Positions 1-8,953 of a stretch of DNA of 64,000 bases are shown here, in pieces (the first letter of the stretch is position 1; each line of letters starts with the position of its first letter). The notes beneath the pieces were generated by a model, which saw only the letters and a list, made by a program, of their open reading frames with translations, ran no database searches and was not told the origin of the DNA. The position numbers and the translations under genes were made by a program. This stretch comes from Thermogemmatispora onikobensis (GTDB lineage Bacteria; Chloroflexota; Ktedonobacteria; Ktedonobacterales; Ktedonobacteraceae): NCBI RefSeq assembly GCF_001748285.1, contig NZ_BDGT01000008.1:62001-126000 (forward strand), read 5' to 3'.

Positions 1-1
1 G

Positions 2-640
2 GTGGGCCTGGACCCAGCGGAATATCGCCGGCGCTACCCCCGTCAGCTCTCCGGCGGCCAACAGCAGCGCGTCGGCCTGGCTCGCGCCCTGGCCGCAGAC
101 CCGGCCATCCTCCTGATGGATGAGCCATTCGGCGCGCTCGATGCCATTACACGTGTTCACCTGCAGGACGAACTCCAACGTATCCAGCGCGAGATGCGCA
201 AGACGATCCTGTTCGTCACCCATGATGTGGAGGAGGCCTTCCGCCTGGGGGACCAGATCGCGATTCTTTCCGAGGGCCGCCTTGTTCAGATCGGTTCTCC
301 AGTCGATCTGCTGCTGAAACCAGCCAATGAGTTCGTAAGCCGCCTTATCGGATCGGATAATATTCAGCGTCAACTCCAGTACCTGCCCGTGAAGAGCGCC
401 ATGCTGGCAGGTACCGAAGCCGCCGGCGAGGATGAGCGCCAGCCACGCTGCTCTTCAGAGGCAACGCTGTTAGAGGCCCTGATGAGCCTGATCGCCTCCG
501 GCGCGCAGGCCCTGGTCGTCTACGATGAGCAGAGCCAGGCCCCAATCGGTACGATTACCCTGAGCGCGATCAATCAAGCGATTACCACCGTCCGGCATGC
601 TGATGAGACAGCACAGACAACGGCCAGCCCAGCCCATTAA
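2..640 (+). CDS. Osmoprotectant ABC transporter ATPase, 5' end cut by window edge
   Basis: ATP-hydrolysing subunit of a glycine betaine/carnitine/choline-type importer (OpuCA/ProV family). Only the C-terminal 212 residues are present; the Walker A half lies upstream of the window. Visible are the ABC signature LSGGQQQRVGLARAL, Walker B ILLMDEPFGALD and the switch histidine in FVTHD. After the nucleotide-binding domain comes a tail (about residues 155-200) resembling a single, shortened CBS repeat, the module that senses ionic strength or nucleotides in this family. The next genes encode the two permeases and the binding protein of the same importer, which fixes the assignment. The substrate is inferred from family and operon and not from specific residues. 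Confidence 0.88.
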   Translation: MGLDPAEYRRRYPRQLSGGQQQRVGLARALAADPAILLMDEPFGALDAITRVHLQDELQRIQREMRKTILFVTHDVEEAFRLGDQIAILSEGRLVQIGSPVDLLLKPANEFVSRLIGSDNIQRQLQYLPVKSAMLAGTEAAGEDERQPRCSSEATLLEALMSLIASGAQALVVYDEQSQAPIGTITLSAINQAITTVRHADETAQTTASPAH

Positions 641-766
641 GGCCCGGCAGCGTCAGCTCAGAGGCGCTGAGTGAGCTGTTTCAGCCAGGACGGCAGGGTT
701 CGCCTGCTGCCAGGAGGTGTTTTGCTGCCTCGCGATCTCTGGACCGTTTTCACAGCGGAGTTGCTC

Positions 767-1426
767 ATGCGTTACTTAACGACTCCTTCCAGCTATGATC
801 TTTCCGATCCCAGCAGTATCCCTAACCTTCTGCTGCAACATTTCACCATTGTGGCGATGAGCATGCTGATCGCCCTGGTTATTGCTTTCCCACTCGCTCT
901 TTTGATCGTGCGTTACCGCCGCCTGCGCCTGCCTGTGATTACTTTGATGGGCTTGCTCTACACGATTCCCGGGCTGGCCCTCATTGGTATTCTGGTCACG
1001 GTCACCGGGCTATCGCTGGCAACCGTGATCATTCCCCTGGTGCTCTATGCTCAGCTGGTGCTGGTACGCAACATCTCTACGGCTATTAGCGCCATTGATC
1101 CTTTGCTGATCGAGGTCGGGCGGGCAATGGGAATGAATCGCGTCCAGATTCTCTGGCGTGTCACACTGCCGCTGGCGATGCCCGTGATTATAGCAGGGAT
1201 TCGCGTGGCAACCGTCACGACAATTGGCATTGCTTCGCTGGCCTCGTTAGTAGACCAGGGAGGGCTGGGCGACTTGATTTTCAAGAGTATCCCCTTGGGG
1301 GACTACGATACGATCCTGGGCGGGGCGATTCTCCTGGCGCTCTTCGCACTCGTGGCCGACCTCTTGCTGCTCTTGTTGCAGCGCGCGCTGGAACGTGGGC
1401 ACAGTCAGTTAGCCCTGGCATCCTAG
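767..1426 (+). CDS. Osmoprotectant ABC transporter permease (OpuCB-like)
   Basis: Integral membrane permease of the betaine/choline-type importer, 219 residues. I place the start at the ATG at 767 (protein begins MRYLTTPSSY) because a GCGGAG ribosome-binding sequence sits 6 nt upstream and this gives the usual family length; an in-frame GTG at 671 would add 32 residues of non-membrane sequence. About five hydrophobic segments are seen. The EAA-type cytoplasmic loop that contacts the ATPase is present around EVGRAMGMNRVQILWRVTLPLAMP. It follows the ATPase gene by about 125 nt and precedes a second permease. Confidence 0.87.
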   Translation: MRYLTTPSSYDLSDPSSIPNLLLQHFTIVAMSMLIALVIAFPLALLIVRYRRLRLPVITLMGLLYTIPGLALIGILVTVTGLSLATVIIPLVLYAQLVLVRNISTAISAIDPLLIEVGRAMGMNRVQILWRVTLPLAMPVIIAGIRVATVTTIGIASLASLVDQGGLGDLIFKSIPLGDYDTILGGAILLALFALVADLLLLLLQRALERGHSQLALAS

Positions 1427-1465
1427 ACCAGCCTGGTGGCGAAGCCTTGAAGGGAGGAGACCCCC

Positions 1466-2143
1466 ATGTTGCTTGTCCAATTGTGGCAGTTCATTCTTGA
1501 CCCAGCCAATACCTTTTGGGACCACACGCTCGCTTACCTGCAGGTCTGTGCTGTCTCTGTGGCCCTGGCGACTGTGCTCGGCATTGCCATCGGGGTGGCC
1601 GTGGTGCGCAGCCCTCTGCTGTCGTTCCTGGCTGTCAATCTCAGTGGTCTGATGCGCGCCATTCCCATTATCGCTTTCCTGGCTGCCGCCCTTCCTTACC
1701 TGGGAGTGGGCTTTAAGCCGACAATTGTCGCTTTGACACTGCTGGGGATTCCGCCGATCCTGCTGAATACGTATACCGGCATTCGCAGCATTGAGCCGGC
1801 AATCATCGATGCTGCGCGCGGAATGGGTCTCAATACGCGGCAGATCCTGCTGCGCATCCAGGTGCCGCTGGTGCTACCCATCGTGGCAGCCGGCGTGCGC
1901 ACTTCGGCAGTGCAGATTGTGGCCACCGCCACGCTGGCTGCAATTATCGGCGCTGGCGGCTATGGCGAGTATATTGTGAATGGCCTCTATGAGTTTAAGA
2001 CGGTCCAGATTCTCGCCGGCGCCCTGCCCGTGGCCCTGCTGGCGATGCTGGTTGAGCTGTTGATGGGCTGGCTCCAGCGCGCCCTGACACCCGCCGGCCT
2101 GCGGGTCCAGGAAATGGCTTTAAGCGAGGCCGCGCGGGCGTAA
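1466..2143 (+). CDS. Osmoprotectant ABC transporter permease (OpuCD-like)
   Basis: Second membrane subunit of the importer, 225 residues. A strong ribosome-binding site (GGGAGGAG) precedes the ATG. Hydrophobic segments span most of the protein, and the EAA loop is recognisable at DAARGMGLNTRQILLRIQVPL, homologous to the loop in the preceding permease. The two permeases would form the heterodimeric channel on which the ATPase acts. Gene order here is ATPase, permease, permease, binding protein, whereas Bacillus opuC has the binding protein between the permeases. Confidence 0.87.
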   Translation: MLLVQLWQFILDPANTFWDHTLAYLQVCAVSVALATVLGIAIGVAVVRSPLLSFLAVNLSGLMRAIPIIAFLAAALPYLGVGFKPTIVALTLLGIPPILLNTYTGIRSIEPAIIDAARGMGLNTRQILLRIQVPLVLPIVAAGVRTSAVQIVATATLAAIIGAGGYGEYIVNGLYEFKTVQILAGALPVALLAMLVELLMGWLQRALTPAGLRVQEMALSEAARA

Positions 2144-2277
2144 AGATCAAGTCAGAGTGAGAGCCAGATCAGCCCCGTCTGCTATTCGCTGACTGTCTGA
2201 CTCTCTATTCTTGCTCGATGGTTATACTGAGAGTGGAGTCCGCCTATCCTATTTTGGATCTTATGAGGAGAAAGTTT

Positions 2278-3228
2278 ATGCGTTCTGTTGCCTTGCCAGC
2301 GCGTCTGCGCGCATTGCTCCTGCTGTCTGTACTGGGGATCAGCCTGCTCACCCTGGCCGCCTGTGGTGGCTCTTCCAGCTCGGGGAGCGGCTCCTCGCCT
2401 AATAGTCAGATTACGCTGACAGTCGGCGGGAAGCTCGATGTCGAGGCCCAGCTTCTGACCAAGATGTATACCCTCCTGCTGCGCCACGCCGGCTTCAAAG
2501 TGATTGAGAAGCCGGCTCTCGGCACCAACGATGTGGTCTTTAACGCCATCACGAGCGGAGCCATCGATCTCTATCCCGAATTTACAGCTACGGGCCTGCA
2601 GCGTTTGGGCCTGCAAACCACACACGACCCGCAGAAGGACTACGAGCTGGTGAAGCAGGGCTTCGAGAGTAAGTATAAGATTGTCTGGCTGGATGTGGCG
2701 CCCCTCAATGACACCTACGGGATTTGTGCCCCCAAGATGGCCGCCGCACCTTTGCAGATTACCAGGCTCTCCCAGCTTCCAGCGGCAGTCGCCTCACAGC
2801 TGACGGTCGCGGCTCCAACAGATGGTCAGGAGCCGTTACAGACGATGGAGTCGATCTATGGCATCCATTTCAAGAAGGTGATCGTCATGGATGAGGCGCT
2901 GACCTTCAATGCGGTGAAGCAGAACCAGGCGCAGTTGAATGTCTGTTATACGACGAGCGCCCTCATCGATCAGAATGGCTTCGTGTTGCTACAAGACGAT
3001 AAGAACGCTTTCCCGATCTATAACCCGGCCCCCATCGTGCGCGAGGATACGCTGAAGAAGGCCCCCGCCATTGCGACAGCCCTGAATCCGCTGGCTCCGA
3101 AGCTCACGACCCAGGTCAGCATCGATCTGCAGCGCCAGGTGACCCAGGCAGTCAATAGCGGGACGCCTCGCTCCCAGGCGATTACGCAGGTGGCAACGAA
3201 TTGGCTGAAGAGCGTCGGCCTGCTCTAG
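2278..3228 (+). CDS. Osmoprotectant-binding lipoprotein (OpuCC/OsmF family)
   Basis: Extracytoplasmic substrate-binding subunit, 316 residues. The ATG at 2278 is chosen because GAGGAG lies 7 nt upstream and the protein then starts with a clean lipoprotein signal: basic N-terminus, hydrophobic core, lipobox LAAC with the modified cysteine followed by a Gly/Ser linker. Upstream in-frame ATGs (2218, 2263) would bury the signal. The mature domain is of the OpuAC type: TVGGKLDVEAQLLTKMY near its start and the family hallmark SGAIDLYPEFTATG. The last gene of the importer operon; a hairpin follows at 3287-3327. Confidence 0.86.
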   Translation: MRSVALPARLRALLLLSVLGISLLTLAACGGSSSSGSGSSPNSQITLTVGGKLDVEAQLLTKMYTLLLRHAGFKVIEKPALGTNDVVFNAITSGAIDLYPEFTATGLQRLGLQTTHDPQKDYELVKQGFESKYKIVWLDVAPLNDTYGICAPKMAAAPLQITRLSQLPAAVASQLTVAAPTDGQEPLQTMESIYGIHFKKVIVMDEALTFNAVKQNQAQLNVCYTTSALIDQNGFVLLQDDKNAFPIYNPAPIVREDTLKKAPAIATALNPLAPKLTTQVSIDLQRQVTQAVNSGTPRSQAITQVATNWLKSVGLL

Positions 3229-3585
3229 CCACGCTCCGTCTCCCTGCTTCAGAGGCGTATCTGCGCCTTAGCTGAGAGGCTGCGAGAGGCTGCTGTCCAC
3301 CCCTTTACGGTCACAGGGCAGCAGCCTTGCTCTTGTTAGCAGAGGCAGGCCAACTGGCTGGCTGACAGGTTGGTTGACAGGCTGAGTGACTGACTGACCG
3401 GCTCGCAGCCAGAGGCGTTCCGGCCTTGCGCCTTGCAGCCTGGTTTTGCTCTTAGGCCGCCTCATCCAGGGGAAAGCCAGCAGAGGAGCCAGGCGCTCAC
3501 TGTGTTATTATAGATACGACCGACCGAAGGCCGTAGCCAGGACGGCCCTGCTCTTGATTCTCACTGATCGCTCTGGGAGACAGCG
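3229..3585. other. Intergenic region with probable opuC terminator
   Basis: A 12-bp stem with one G-T pair (3287-3298 with 3316-3327, loop of 17 nt) lies 60 nt after the binding-protein gene and is followed by T-rich sequence (TTGCTCTTGTT), so it is a plausible weak intrinsic terminator for the importer operon. Downstream (3340-3415) is a run of degenerate CTGACTG/TTGACAGG-type short repeats of no evident function. No convincing gene is seen. Confidence 0.5.
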
Positions 3586-5022
3586 ATGGCACGGTTGGCT
3601 AGAGAGGCCGAGCAGTCAGCAACGCGCAGGCCAGCAGCCTTCCCTCTGCTTCCGAATCGACGCCTTGCTCTGTTATCTCTACTATTGCTTCTACAGTTTA
3701 TTTTGCAGATACCGCTGCTGACTCATCCTCCGAATACAAGCAGCCCTGCACCTTTGATCAATGCCTTTGTCTGGCACTGGCTGCTGACCTTTCTTCCGTA
3801 TATGTTGGCCTGCCTGGTCGTGTTGACTGGCCCCCCGCTCTCAGGTCGGGCGCGCATCGTTGAGCTGGGACTGCTCCTAGGCGGGGCCCTACTGCTCCGC
3901 CTGATGCTGCTACCTATCCCCCCAGTGCTTTCGCCAGATGCCTGGCGTTACCTGTGGGATGCGCGCGTGACGCTGTTGGGTTACAGTCCCTATGTTTATG
4001 CTCCAGGCGATCCCCATTTCATCCACCTGCGCGATTTCATCTTTGCCAACAGTCGCTACCGCAATGTGCCGACGCTCTATCCGCCCGGGGCCCAGCTTTT
4101 CTTTCTGGTCAGCTATCTACTGGCGCCCAGCAATCTGACAGTTTTGAAGGCGATCTTTGTCGGATGCGACTGGCTGACTTGTGTGGTCCTGGCCTGGCTG
4201 CTCTCTCGGCGGGGGAAAGATGGAGGGCTCTGTGTGCTCTACGCCTGGTGCCCGCTACCGATCGTGGAGTTCGCTATTCAGGGTCATGTCGATGCACCAG
4301 CGGTGTTGCTCACCCTTCTGACACTGCTGGCTGCCGGGCACGCCAGTCCTCGCGGGCGAGCTGTGACTGGGTCTCTGTTGGGCATGGCAACGCTGGTACG
4401 CCTTTATCCTGCCCTGCTGCTGCTGGCCATCGCCCGGCGTCGCGACTGGCTACTGGTGCTGGTTTGGGTCCTGACCCTGGTCGCTGGTTACCTGCCGTAC
4501 CTGATTCTAGGACAGGGCCAGCTGCTCAGCCCTTTTGAGAGCTATGCCGGCAGCTATACCCCGAACGCAGGCTTGCCGCAGCAGCTGAGCCACTGGCTGG
4601 CCCTGCACACCTCCCTGAGTCCGGCTCTGCTCCACTGGCTGGAGGAGGGCTTGATTGGCGCAATCATGGGGGGGACAGTAGTCACTGTGCTCTGGCTGCG
4701 CTGGCGGCACCACATCGCCGGGGAGACTGCAGCGCTCTTGCTGATCAGTGCTTTGTTCGCCGTGTCAGCCCATATTTTCCCCTGGTATACGACTGTGCTG
4801 ATTCCGCTGGCCGCGCTGCTCCTGACCTGCAGCGAGAGCAAGCTGGGATTGGGAAGGCCAATAGCTTTCTGGGCCTGGTATTTTGCCTGTACGACTCCGC
4901 TGGCTTACTTTTTCATGTATGAACGCGACTGGACACTCTACTATGCGCTGGTCTATTGGCCTCCGCTCCTCGGGCTGACACTGGCAACAGCGCTGAGCTT
5001 GTATCGTTGCGTCCGTAAGTAG
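3586..5022 (+). CDS. Polytopic membrane glycosyltransferase, GT87/DUF2029-like
   Basis: A 478-residue membrane protein with about ten hydrophobic segments spread from residue 24 to the C-terminus. The first extracytoplasmic loop carries SPDAWRYLWDARV followed by GYSPYVYAPGDP, the acidic motif (Asp before a long loop rich in aromatic residues) typical of GT-C enzymes of the DUF2029/GT87 type, which transfer mannose or other sugars from polyprenyl-phosphate donors outside the membrane. Substrate is unknown. It stands alone between the opuC operon and an intergenic region, so context does not help. An ATG with upstream GGGAGA was taken as start. Confidence 0.72.
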   Translation: MARLAREAEQSATRRPAAFPLLPNRRLALLSLLLLLQFILQIPLLTHPPNTSSPAPLINAFVWHWLLTFLPYMLACLVVLTGPPLSGRARIVELGLLLGGALLLRLMLLPIPPVLSPDAWRYLWDARVTLLGYSPYVYAPGDPHFIHLRDFIFANSRYRNVPTLYPPGAQLFFLVSYLLAPSNLTVLKAIFVGCDWLTCVVLAWLLSRRGKDGGLCVLYAWCPLPIVEFAIQGHVDAPAVLLTLLTLLAAGHASPRGRAVTGSLLGMATLVRLYPALLLLAIARRRDWLLVLVWVLTLVAGYLPYLILGQGQLLSPFESYAGSYTPNAGLPQQLSHWLALHTSLSPALLHWLEEGLIGAIMGGTVVTVLWLRWRHHIAGETAALLLISALFAVSAHIFPWYTTVLIPLAALLLTCSESKLGLGRPIAFWAWYFACTTPLAYFFMYERDWTLYYALVYWPPLLGLTLATALSLYRCVRK

Positions 5023-5144
5023 AGGTCGCCTGGTAAGAGGCGCTGCGTCATTGCCGCGCCCCGTTCGATGTCAGAGATGCCTTAGACTTTCGCAGGCAGC
5101 TTCCTATCAGAGCCAGCTACCTGTGAGAATAGGACAGCTTCTTG

Positions 5145-5372
5145 TTACGACGTCCGCTCATCATAAGGTGGGCGTCGATAGAGATAGAGATAAGTCTCAT
5201 GAGCGCTGCGGCCCGAGGGACGCGCATGGTCAATGGGCAGGAACCAGGAGCTTCGCCGCTGCCATTCTGGACTGTCGAGGCCATCGCGACTATCCGCCCC
5301 CCAGAGGATGGCCACTAAGTCGAGTAGGGCGATCAGCAAGATCAGGAATAAGAAGAGAAGTATGCAAGTCAC
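5145..5372 (-). CDS. Small membrane protein, 75 residues
   Basis: The reading frame can be opened further upstream, but a perfect AGGAGG lies 8 nt before the GTG at 5372, giving a 75-residue protein. It starts with one long hydrophobic segment (about residues 3-25), then a conserved-looking juxtamembrane stretch WGADSRDGLDSPEWQRR and a polar, Arg/Tyr-rich tail. I recall similar short proteins with one membrane helix followed by DSxDGxxSPEW-like sequence in Chloroflexota, but their function is unknown. The strong ribosome-binding site and the helix-plus-motif layout argue that it is real. Confidence 0.6.
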   Translation of the reverse strand: MTCILLFLFLILLIALLDLVAILWGADSRDGLDSPEWQRRSSWFLPIDHARPSGRSAHETYLYLYRRPPYDERTS

Positions 5373-5788
5373 ACCAGGTACCTCCTGAATGGGGACAGGC
5401 CATGCTCCAATGCGCTTGGAGCAAGCGTAACTCTGTGAGACGGTAGCCGGCAGCGGCCCTGCTAGCTGGGACGAGATCAGATCAACGACCTGGTCCGGCA
5501 GCATCCCGTTTACTCACGCTACCCTATTTTGTTCTTCTTTTCCTAAGAACAACAATAGGCGAAAAAGGGTTGCATAACCACAGCCAATCGGCAGGCTTTG
5601 CCTGGGATCAGAGCAAGCCAATCGCCCGTAGCCCTCCTTGCCCCCGGCTATTTGACCAGGAAGCCTTGGGAAAGGCTCACCCCATACTAGTTCCCAGAGG
5701 GCGGTGCATGGTATCATAGCTGTAGTAAATACATGATCCCTCATCAGGAGAGCATCGCCAGCCCGAGGGATGAGAGAGGTGGTTGTCC
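5373..5788. other. Intergenic region with inverted repeat and probable methylase promoter
   Basis: No gene is evident. A 13-bp inverted repeat with one bulged base (5524-5536 with 5545-5558: CTATT-TTGTTCTT and AAGAACAA-C-AATAG, 8-nt loop) could be an operator or a hairpin. Just before the methyltransferase gene, TGGTATCAT at 5709-5717 resembles an extended -10 element, but no good -35 box is present. Confidence 0.4.
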
Positions 5789-6751
5789 GTGGCTTTTAGA
5801 GCGCGAGCCCAGAAAGGGGAGCGAGAACTACCGAGCTTTTTTGGAGAACCTGTGAGACGAGGCATTGTGTACGAGCCACCTGCAGTTCACAGGGAGGAAC
5901 CTTACTTATTCTACCGTCATCCTCATGGGGAGATTTGGGTCGGAGATGCTATTGCCTGGCTGCGCTCGCTGGAAAGTGAGTCCGTCGATCTCATCTTTGC
6001 CGACCCGCCTTACAATATCAAAAAAGCTGAATGGGATAGCTTTGAATCACAGCAGGCATACGTGGACTGGTCCTTACAGTGGATCGAGCAGGCTGCGCGT
6101 GTGCTGAAGCCAACAGGTACCCTCTATATCTGCGGTTACTCCGAGATTCTGGCTGACCTGCGCCTGCCCGCTTCCCGCTATTTCCAAGGCTGCCGCTGGC
6201 TTGTCTGGCATTACAAGAACAAAGCGAATCTTGGTAGAGACTGGGGACGCTCGCATGAAAGCATCCTCCATTTCCGCAAGACGCGGCAATTCACGTTTAA
6301 TATCGATGCGGTACGCATCCCCTACGGCAACCATACCCTGAAGTACCCCGAGCATCCACAAGCTGCAAGTAGCCAGTATGGACGAGGCCACCCGCATCTC
6401 TGGCAACCACATCCACACGGAGCCAAGCCACGCGATGTCTTGGAGATCCCCACGACCTGCAACGGCATGCACGAGAAAACTCCTCATCCAACACAAAAGC
6501 CTGAAGAGCTGCTGCGCAAAATAGTGCTCGCCTCGTCCAACCCAGGTGATCTAATTCTTGACCCCTTCATCGGCTCCGGCACCACGGCTGTCGTCGCCGA
6601 GCAGCTCAAGCGTCGCTGGAAGGGCTGCGATATATCCGTCGAGTACTGTCACTGGGCAGTTGAACGTCTCGAGCTTGTCGAGGACTGGCCGATAGAGAGG
6701 TGGATTTTATATGACCAGGAGAACGCCAGGCGCAGACAGTCAATCAGATGA
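5789..6751 (+). CDS. DNA methyltransferase (beta-class, amino-methylating) of a restriction-modification pair
   Basis: S-adenosylmethionine-dependent enzyme that methylates the amino group of adenine (N6) or cytosine (N4) in a short recognition sequence. The catalytic motif DPPYNI comes first (about residue 73) and the AdoMet-binding motif DPFIGSGTT comes near the C-terminus, the order of the beta class; the target-recognition region lies between. About 320 residues, typical length. Start: GTG at 5789, 9 nt after GAGG; a TTG at 5783 is too close to that site. The downstream endonuclease gene overlaps its 3' end by 41 nt, so the two are translationally linked. The recognition sequence cannot be read from the protein. 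Confidence 0.88.
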   Translation: MAFRARAQKGERELPSFFGEPVRRGIVYEPPAVHREEPYLFYRHPHGEIWVGDAIAWLRSLESESVDLIFADPPYNIKKAEWDSFESQQAYVDWSLQWIEQAARVLKPTGTLYICGYSEILADLRLPASRYFQGCRWLVWHYKNKANLGRDWGRSHESILHFRKTRQFTFNIDAVRIPYGNHTLKYPEHPQAASSQYGRGHPHLWQPHPHGAKPRDVLEIPTTCNGMHEKTPHPTQKPEELLRKIVLASSNPGDLILDPFIGSGTTAVVAEQLKRRWKGCDISVEYCHWAVERLELVEDWPIERWILYDQENARRRQSIR

Positions 6752-7727
6752 TTATAACCGCATTCTGCAGAGATTTCAGAAAAAGATGCTCGACACTCTT
6801 GCATTCCAGCAATTAGATGAATATAAAGATTACTGTACTGATTTCATAAAATTTATGAAAGTGTCACCAATCGAGTGCGTTGTCTCTTCCTCACATCCTC
6901 CATATATGTTCCTAAATTACCAGAATCTACTAGGAATAAGAAGAATAACACGACCAATAAATAGATATTTATTTATTAATGATATTGATGAGTTTGAATA
7001 TAACTTTGAAGTCTTCAAAGACATGCTAGAAGACCTGCGTCTCGCAAGAGGGGAGTGGGCTGCCCTTTCGCGGTTTTCCCAGGCAGATGGTCTAATTAAC
7101 CGCGTAGTCTACACTATCCAGCAGATCATCGGGAGCATTAGCGATTCTTTAGAAAGCTCTAATCAATCTCGAAAGCGAACGGGTCAGTTATTTGAAGGTC
7201 TCATTAAGCAGATCTTTCACGAAGTTGGTTTAAAAAGCAGTCCACGAACAATCAGGCTGCCTGTGCCAGATACCACAGCCGAGCATATGTCATATGAGCT
7301 TGATATTGTCCTTTCCCTCGAAGAGAGACAGCTTTCTTCTTCAGAGTCCTATCTGCATTCAGGTGAGATTATCGCCTCTATCAAAACCACTAGCAAGGAC
7401 CGGCTCGACAAGATCTTTCTCGATAAGTATTTGCTCGATAGACTTCTCAAGAGAAAAACGCCAGTTGTAGCTATCTTTCTCCATGACATTCAAAGAGCCA
7501 CTATTGGCGATAATGAATTCTGTGTTCGATCAACCTTTAAAAGGAATCATTTCCTCGTTTACAGCTATCTCCTGACACGTCTGGAAGGAGTCTACTATGT
7601 AGACTATCGGCCTGAACTGGGCGCAGACCAGAGACTCCAGGGGCAAGTCAAGTCCTTTCAGGACCTGCTCTTTCACGACTTATGGCTGTTACTGAACCAG
7701 CCCGATCAGCCAACTGGCACCTCGTAA
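6711..7727 (+). CDS. Probable type II restriction endonuclease (PD-(D/E)XK-like)
   Basis: A 338-residue protein beginning inside the methyltransferase gene with GAGAGG 11 nt before its ATG. The likely nuclease core is in the C-terminal half: an acidic residue in YELDIVLS (D198), then GEIIASIKTTSKDR (E219, K225), which fits the strand-acid-strand-lysine layout of the PD-(D/E)XK fold and the KTTSKDR-type sequence seen in several type II endonucleases. The N-terminal half has no motif I recognise. The gene is visibly richer in A+T (codons such as ATA, TTA, AGA, AAT) than its neighbours, as is common for horizontally moved restriction genes. Its end overlaps the oppositely oriented acetyltransferase gene by 22 nt. 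Confidence 0.75.
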   Translation: MTRRTPGADSQSDDYNRILQRFQKKMLDTLAFQQLDEYKDYCTDFIKFMKVSPIECVVSSSHPPYMFLNYQNLLGIRRITRPINRYLFINDIDEFEYNFEVFKDMLEDLRLARGEWAALSRFSQADGLINRVVYTIQQIIGSISDSLESSNQSRKRTGQLFEGLIKQIFHEVGLKSSPRTIRLPVPDTTAEHMSYELDIVLSLEERQLSSSESYLHSGEIIASIKTTSKDRLDKIFLDKYLLDRLLKRKTPVVAIFLHDIQRATIGDNEFCVRSTFKRNHFLVYSYLLTRLEGVYYVDYRPELGADQRLQGQVKSFQDLLFHDLWLLLNQPDQPTGTS

Positions 7728-8584
7728 TAATCAAAGGTTGTGCTGATCTTGAAGCCACAGGCTTGATAGAGAGCGAGCGCTCCCTCGTTCGTGGTATCCA
7801 CCTCCAGTGCAATCCGGCGCGGGCGCTGGCGAAGGATATGCGCGACCGTCCAGGCCAGCGTCTGGCGTCCGTAGCCCTTGCCCTGGTACTCAGGTAACAT
7901 GCAGAAGCCATAGATGAAGGCCTCGTCTTCATCATCGATATAACGGATCAGCCCAACAACCTCGCCAGCCACCTCCGTCACCAGCGTCACGCGCCGCGGA
8001 CTGGTAATATCCCGTGTCGTCTCCGCTAAGAGCGCTCTATCCTCCGTCATCTCAAAAGCCCGCGCCGTAATGTGCGTCAGCAGAGGTGCCTCATCCGCCC
8101 TGGCCGGGCGAATCCGCACCCCATCCTGTTGCTCCACCCGGAGGGGCGCATCCTCCAACTCGCGCACCATTCGATACTCCGAGTTGTGATAGCGCGCCTT
8201 TACCGCTTGCGCAAAGCCCTGGGCCCCCAGCGAGTTGCGATCAAAAAAGAGCAGAATCCGCGGCACGCCACGATACCTCAGCTCCTGGTTGGCCAGGCGG
8301 AAAAGCAGCGAAAAGATGCCCTGGCGACGTCTGTCAGGATGAACCATACCCGTTAGCTCGGCCTCGCGTGGATTGAAACTATAGAGCGCCAGATAACCGA
8401 GCAGCTGGCCATCCTCATAGTAGAGAAAGTCGTTGGTCACCTGCCCCGAGCGCGAACGCAACATTTCCCAGAGCAAGCGCACCTCAATGCCTTCACGCTC
8501 ATGGCATAAGGCCGCCAGGGCGGCAATCTCCTGCAGCTCCTCAGCTGCCAGCGTGCGCTTACGCACCAAACCATGTTTCTGCAT
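7706..8584 (-). CDS. GNAT acetyltransferase with two tandem domains
   Basis: About 292 residues with two N-acetyltransferase folds, the architecture of mycothiol synthase-like and related proteins. The second domain is the better conserved: FMLPEYQGKGYGRQTLAW-type acetyl-CoA loop (CMLPEYQGKGYGRQ) and the family ending LALYQACGFK. The first domain has a degenerate version at MVHPDRRRQGIFSLLF. The substrate is unknown; two-domain enzymes of this type often acetylate amines or peptides. The ATG at 8584 is preferred to a TTG five codons upstream. It converges on the restriction endonuclease gene. Confidence 0.78.
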   Translation of the reverse strand: MQKHGLVRKRTLAAEELQEIAALAALCHEREGIEVRLLWEMLRSRSGQVTNDFLYYEDGQLLGYLALYSFNPREAELTGMVHPDRRRQGIFSLLFRLANQELRYRGVPRILLFFDRNSLGAQGFAQAVKARYHNSEYRMVRELEDAPLRVEQQDGVRIRPARADEAPLLTHITARAFEMTEDRALLAETTRDITSPRRVTLVTEVAGEVVGLIRYIDDEDEAFIYGFCMLPEYQGKGYGRQTLAWTVAHILRQRPRRIALEVDTTNEGALALYQACGFKISTTFDYYEVPVG

Positions 8585-8953
8585 GTCTCGCTGGTCCAAT
8601 CTAGCCAGGCTGTTTTGGTGGGGATTCCCTTGTAGCCCGGCCCGTGTCTACTCAGTATCGTTGCGCAAAGGGAAGAAAGCGCGCTTGCCATCAGCCTCTC
8701 CGTCCAACAAACAAGGCCAAACTGTCTGCCGCAGTGCGAGACTTGAGATGGCAAGCGCAATGCTTCTCTCCATCTATGACAGCCGTTCTCTGCCGTCTGC
8801 CACCGCTCTAGCCACCGCTCTATACATTGCCATAGCACCAGTGCCCCTGTCAATCAGCGTCGCTGGCACCCTGGCGACCGCTTTCCGGTGGACCGCAGGT
8901 CGTGAGTCAAGCAGACCACTGCGACAAGAGAGCGCTCCTGCTACACCACAAGT
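8585..8953. other. Intergenic region, nothing recognisable
   Basis: Between the acetyltransferase and the acyl-CoA dehydrogenase gene end, both leftward. Open frames exist on both strands but have no ribosome-binding sites, no domain-like pattern and overlap the neighbouring genes out of frame. No hairpin with a T-run is seen. Confidence 0.4.

Noticed and set aside
2182-2625. 147-residue leftward open frame
   Set aside because: Antisense to the start of the binding-protein gene with its clear lipoprotein signal.
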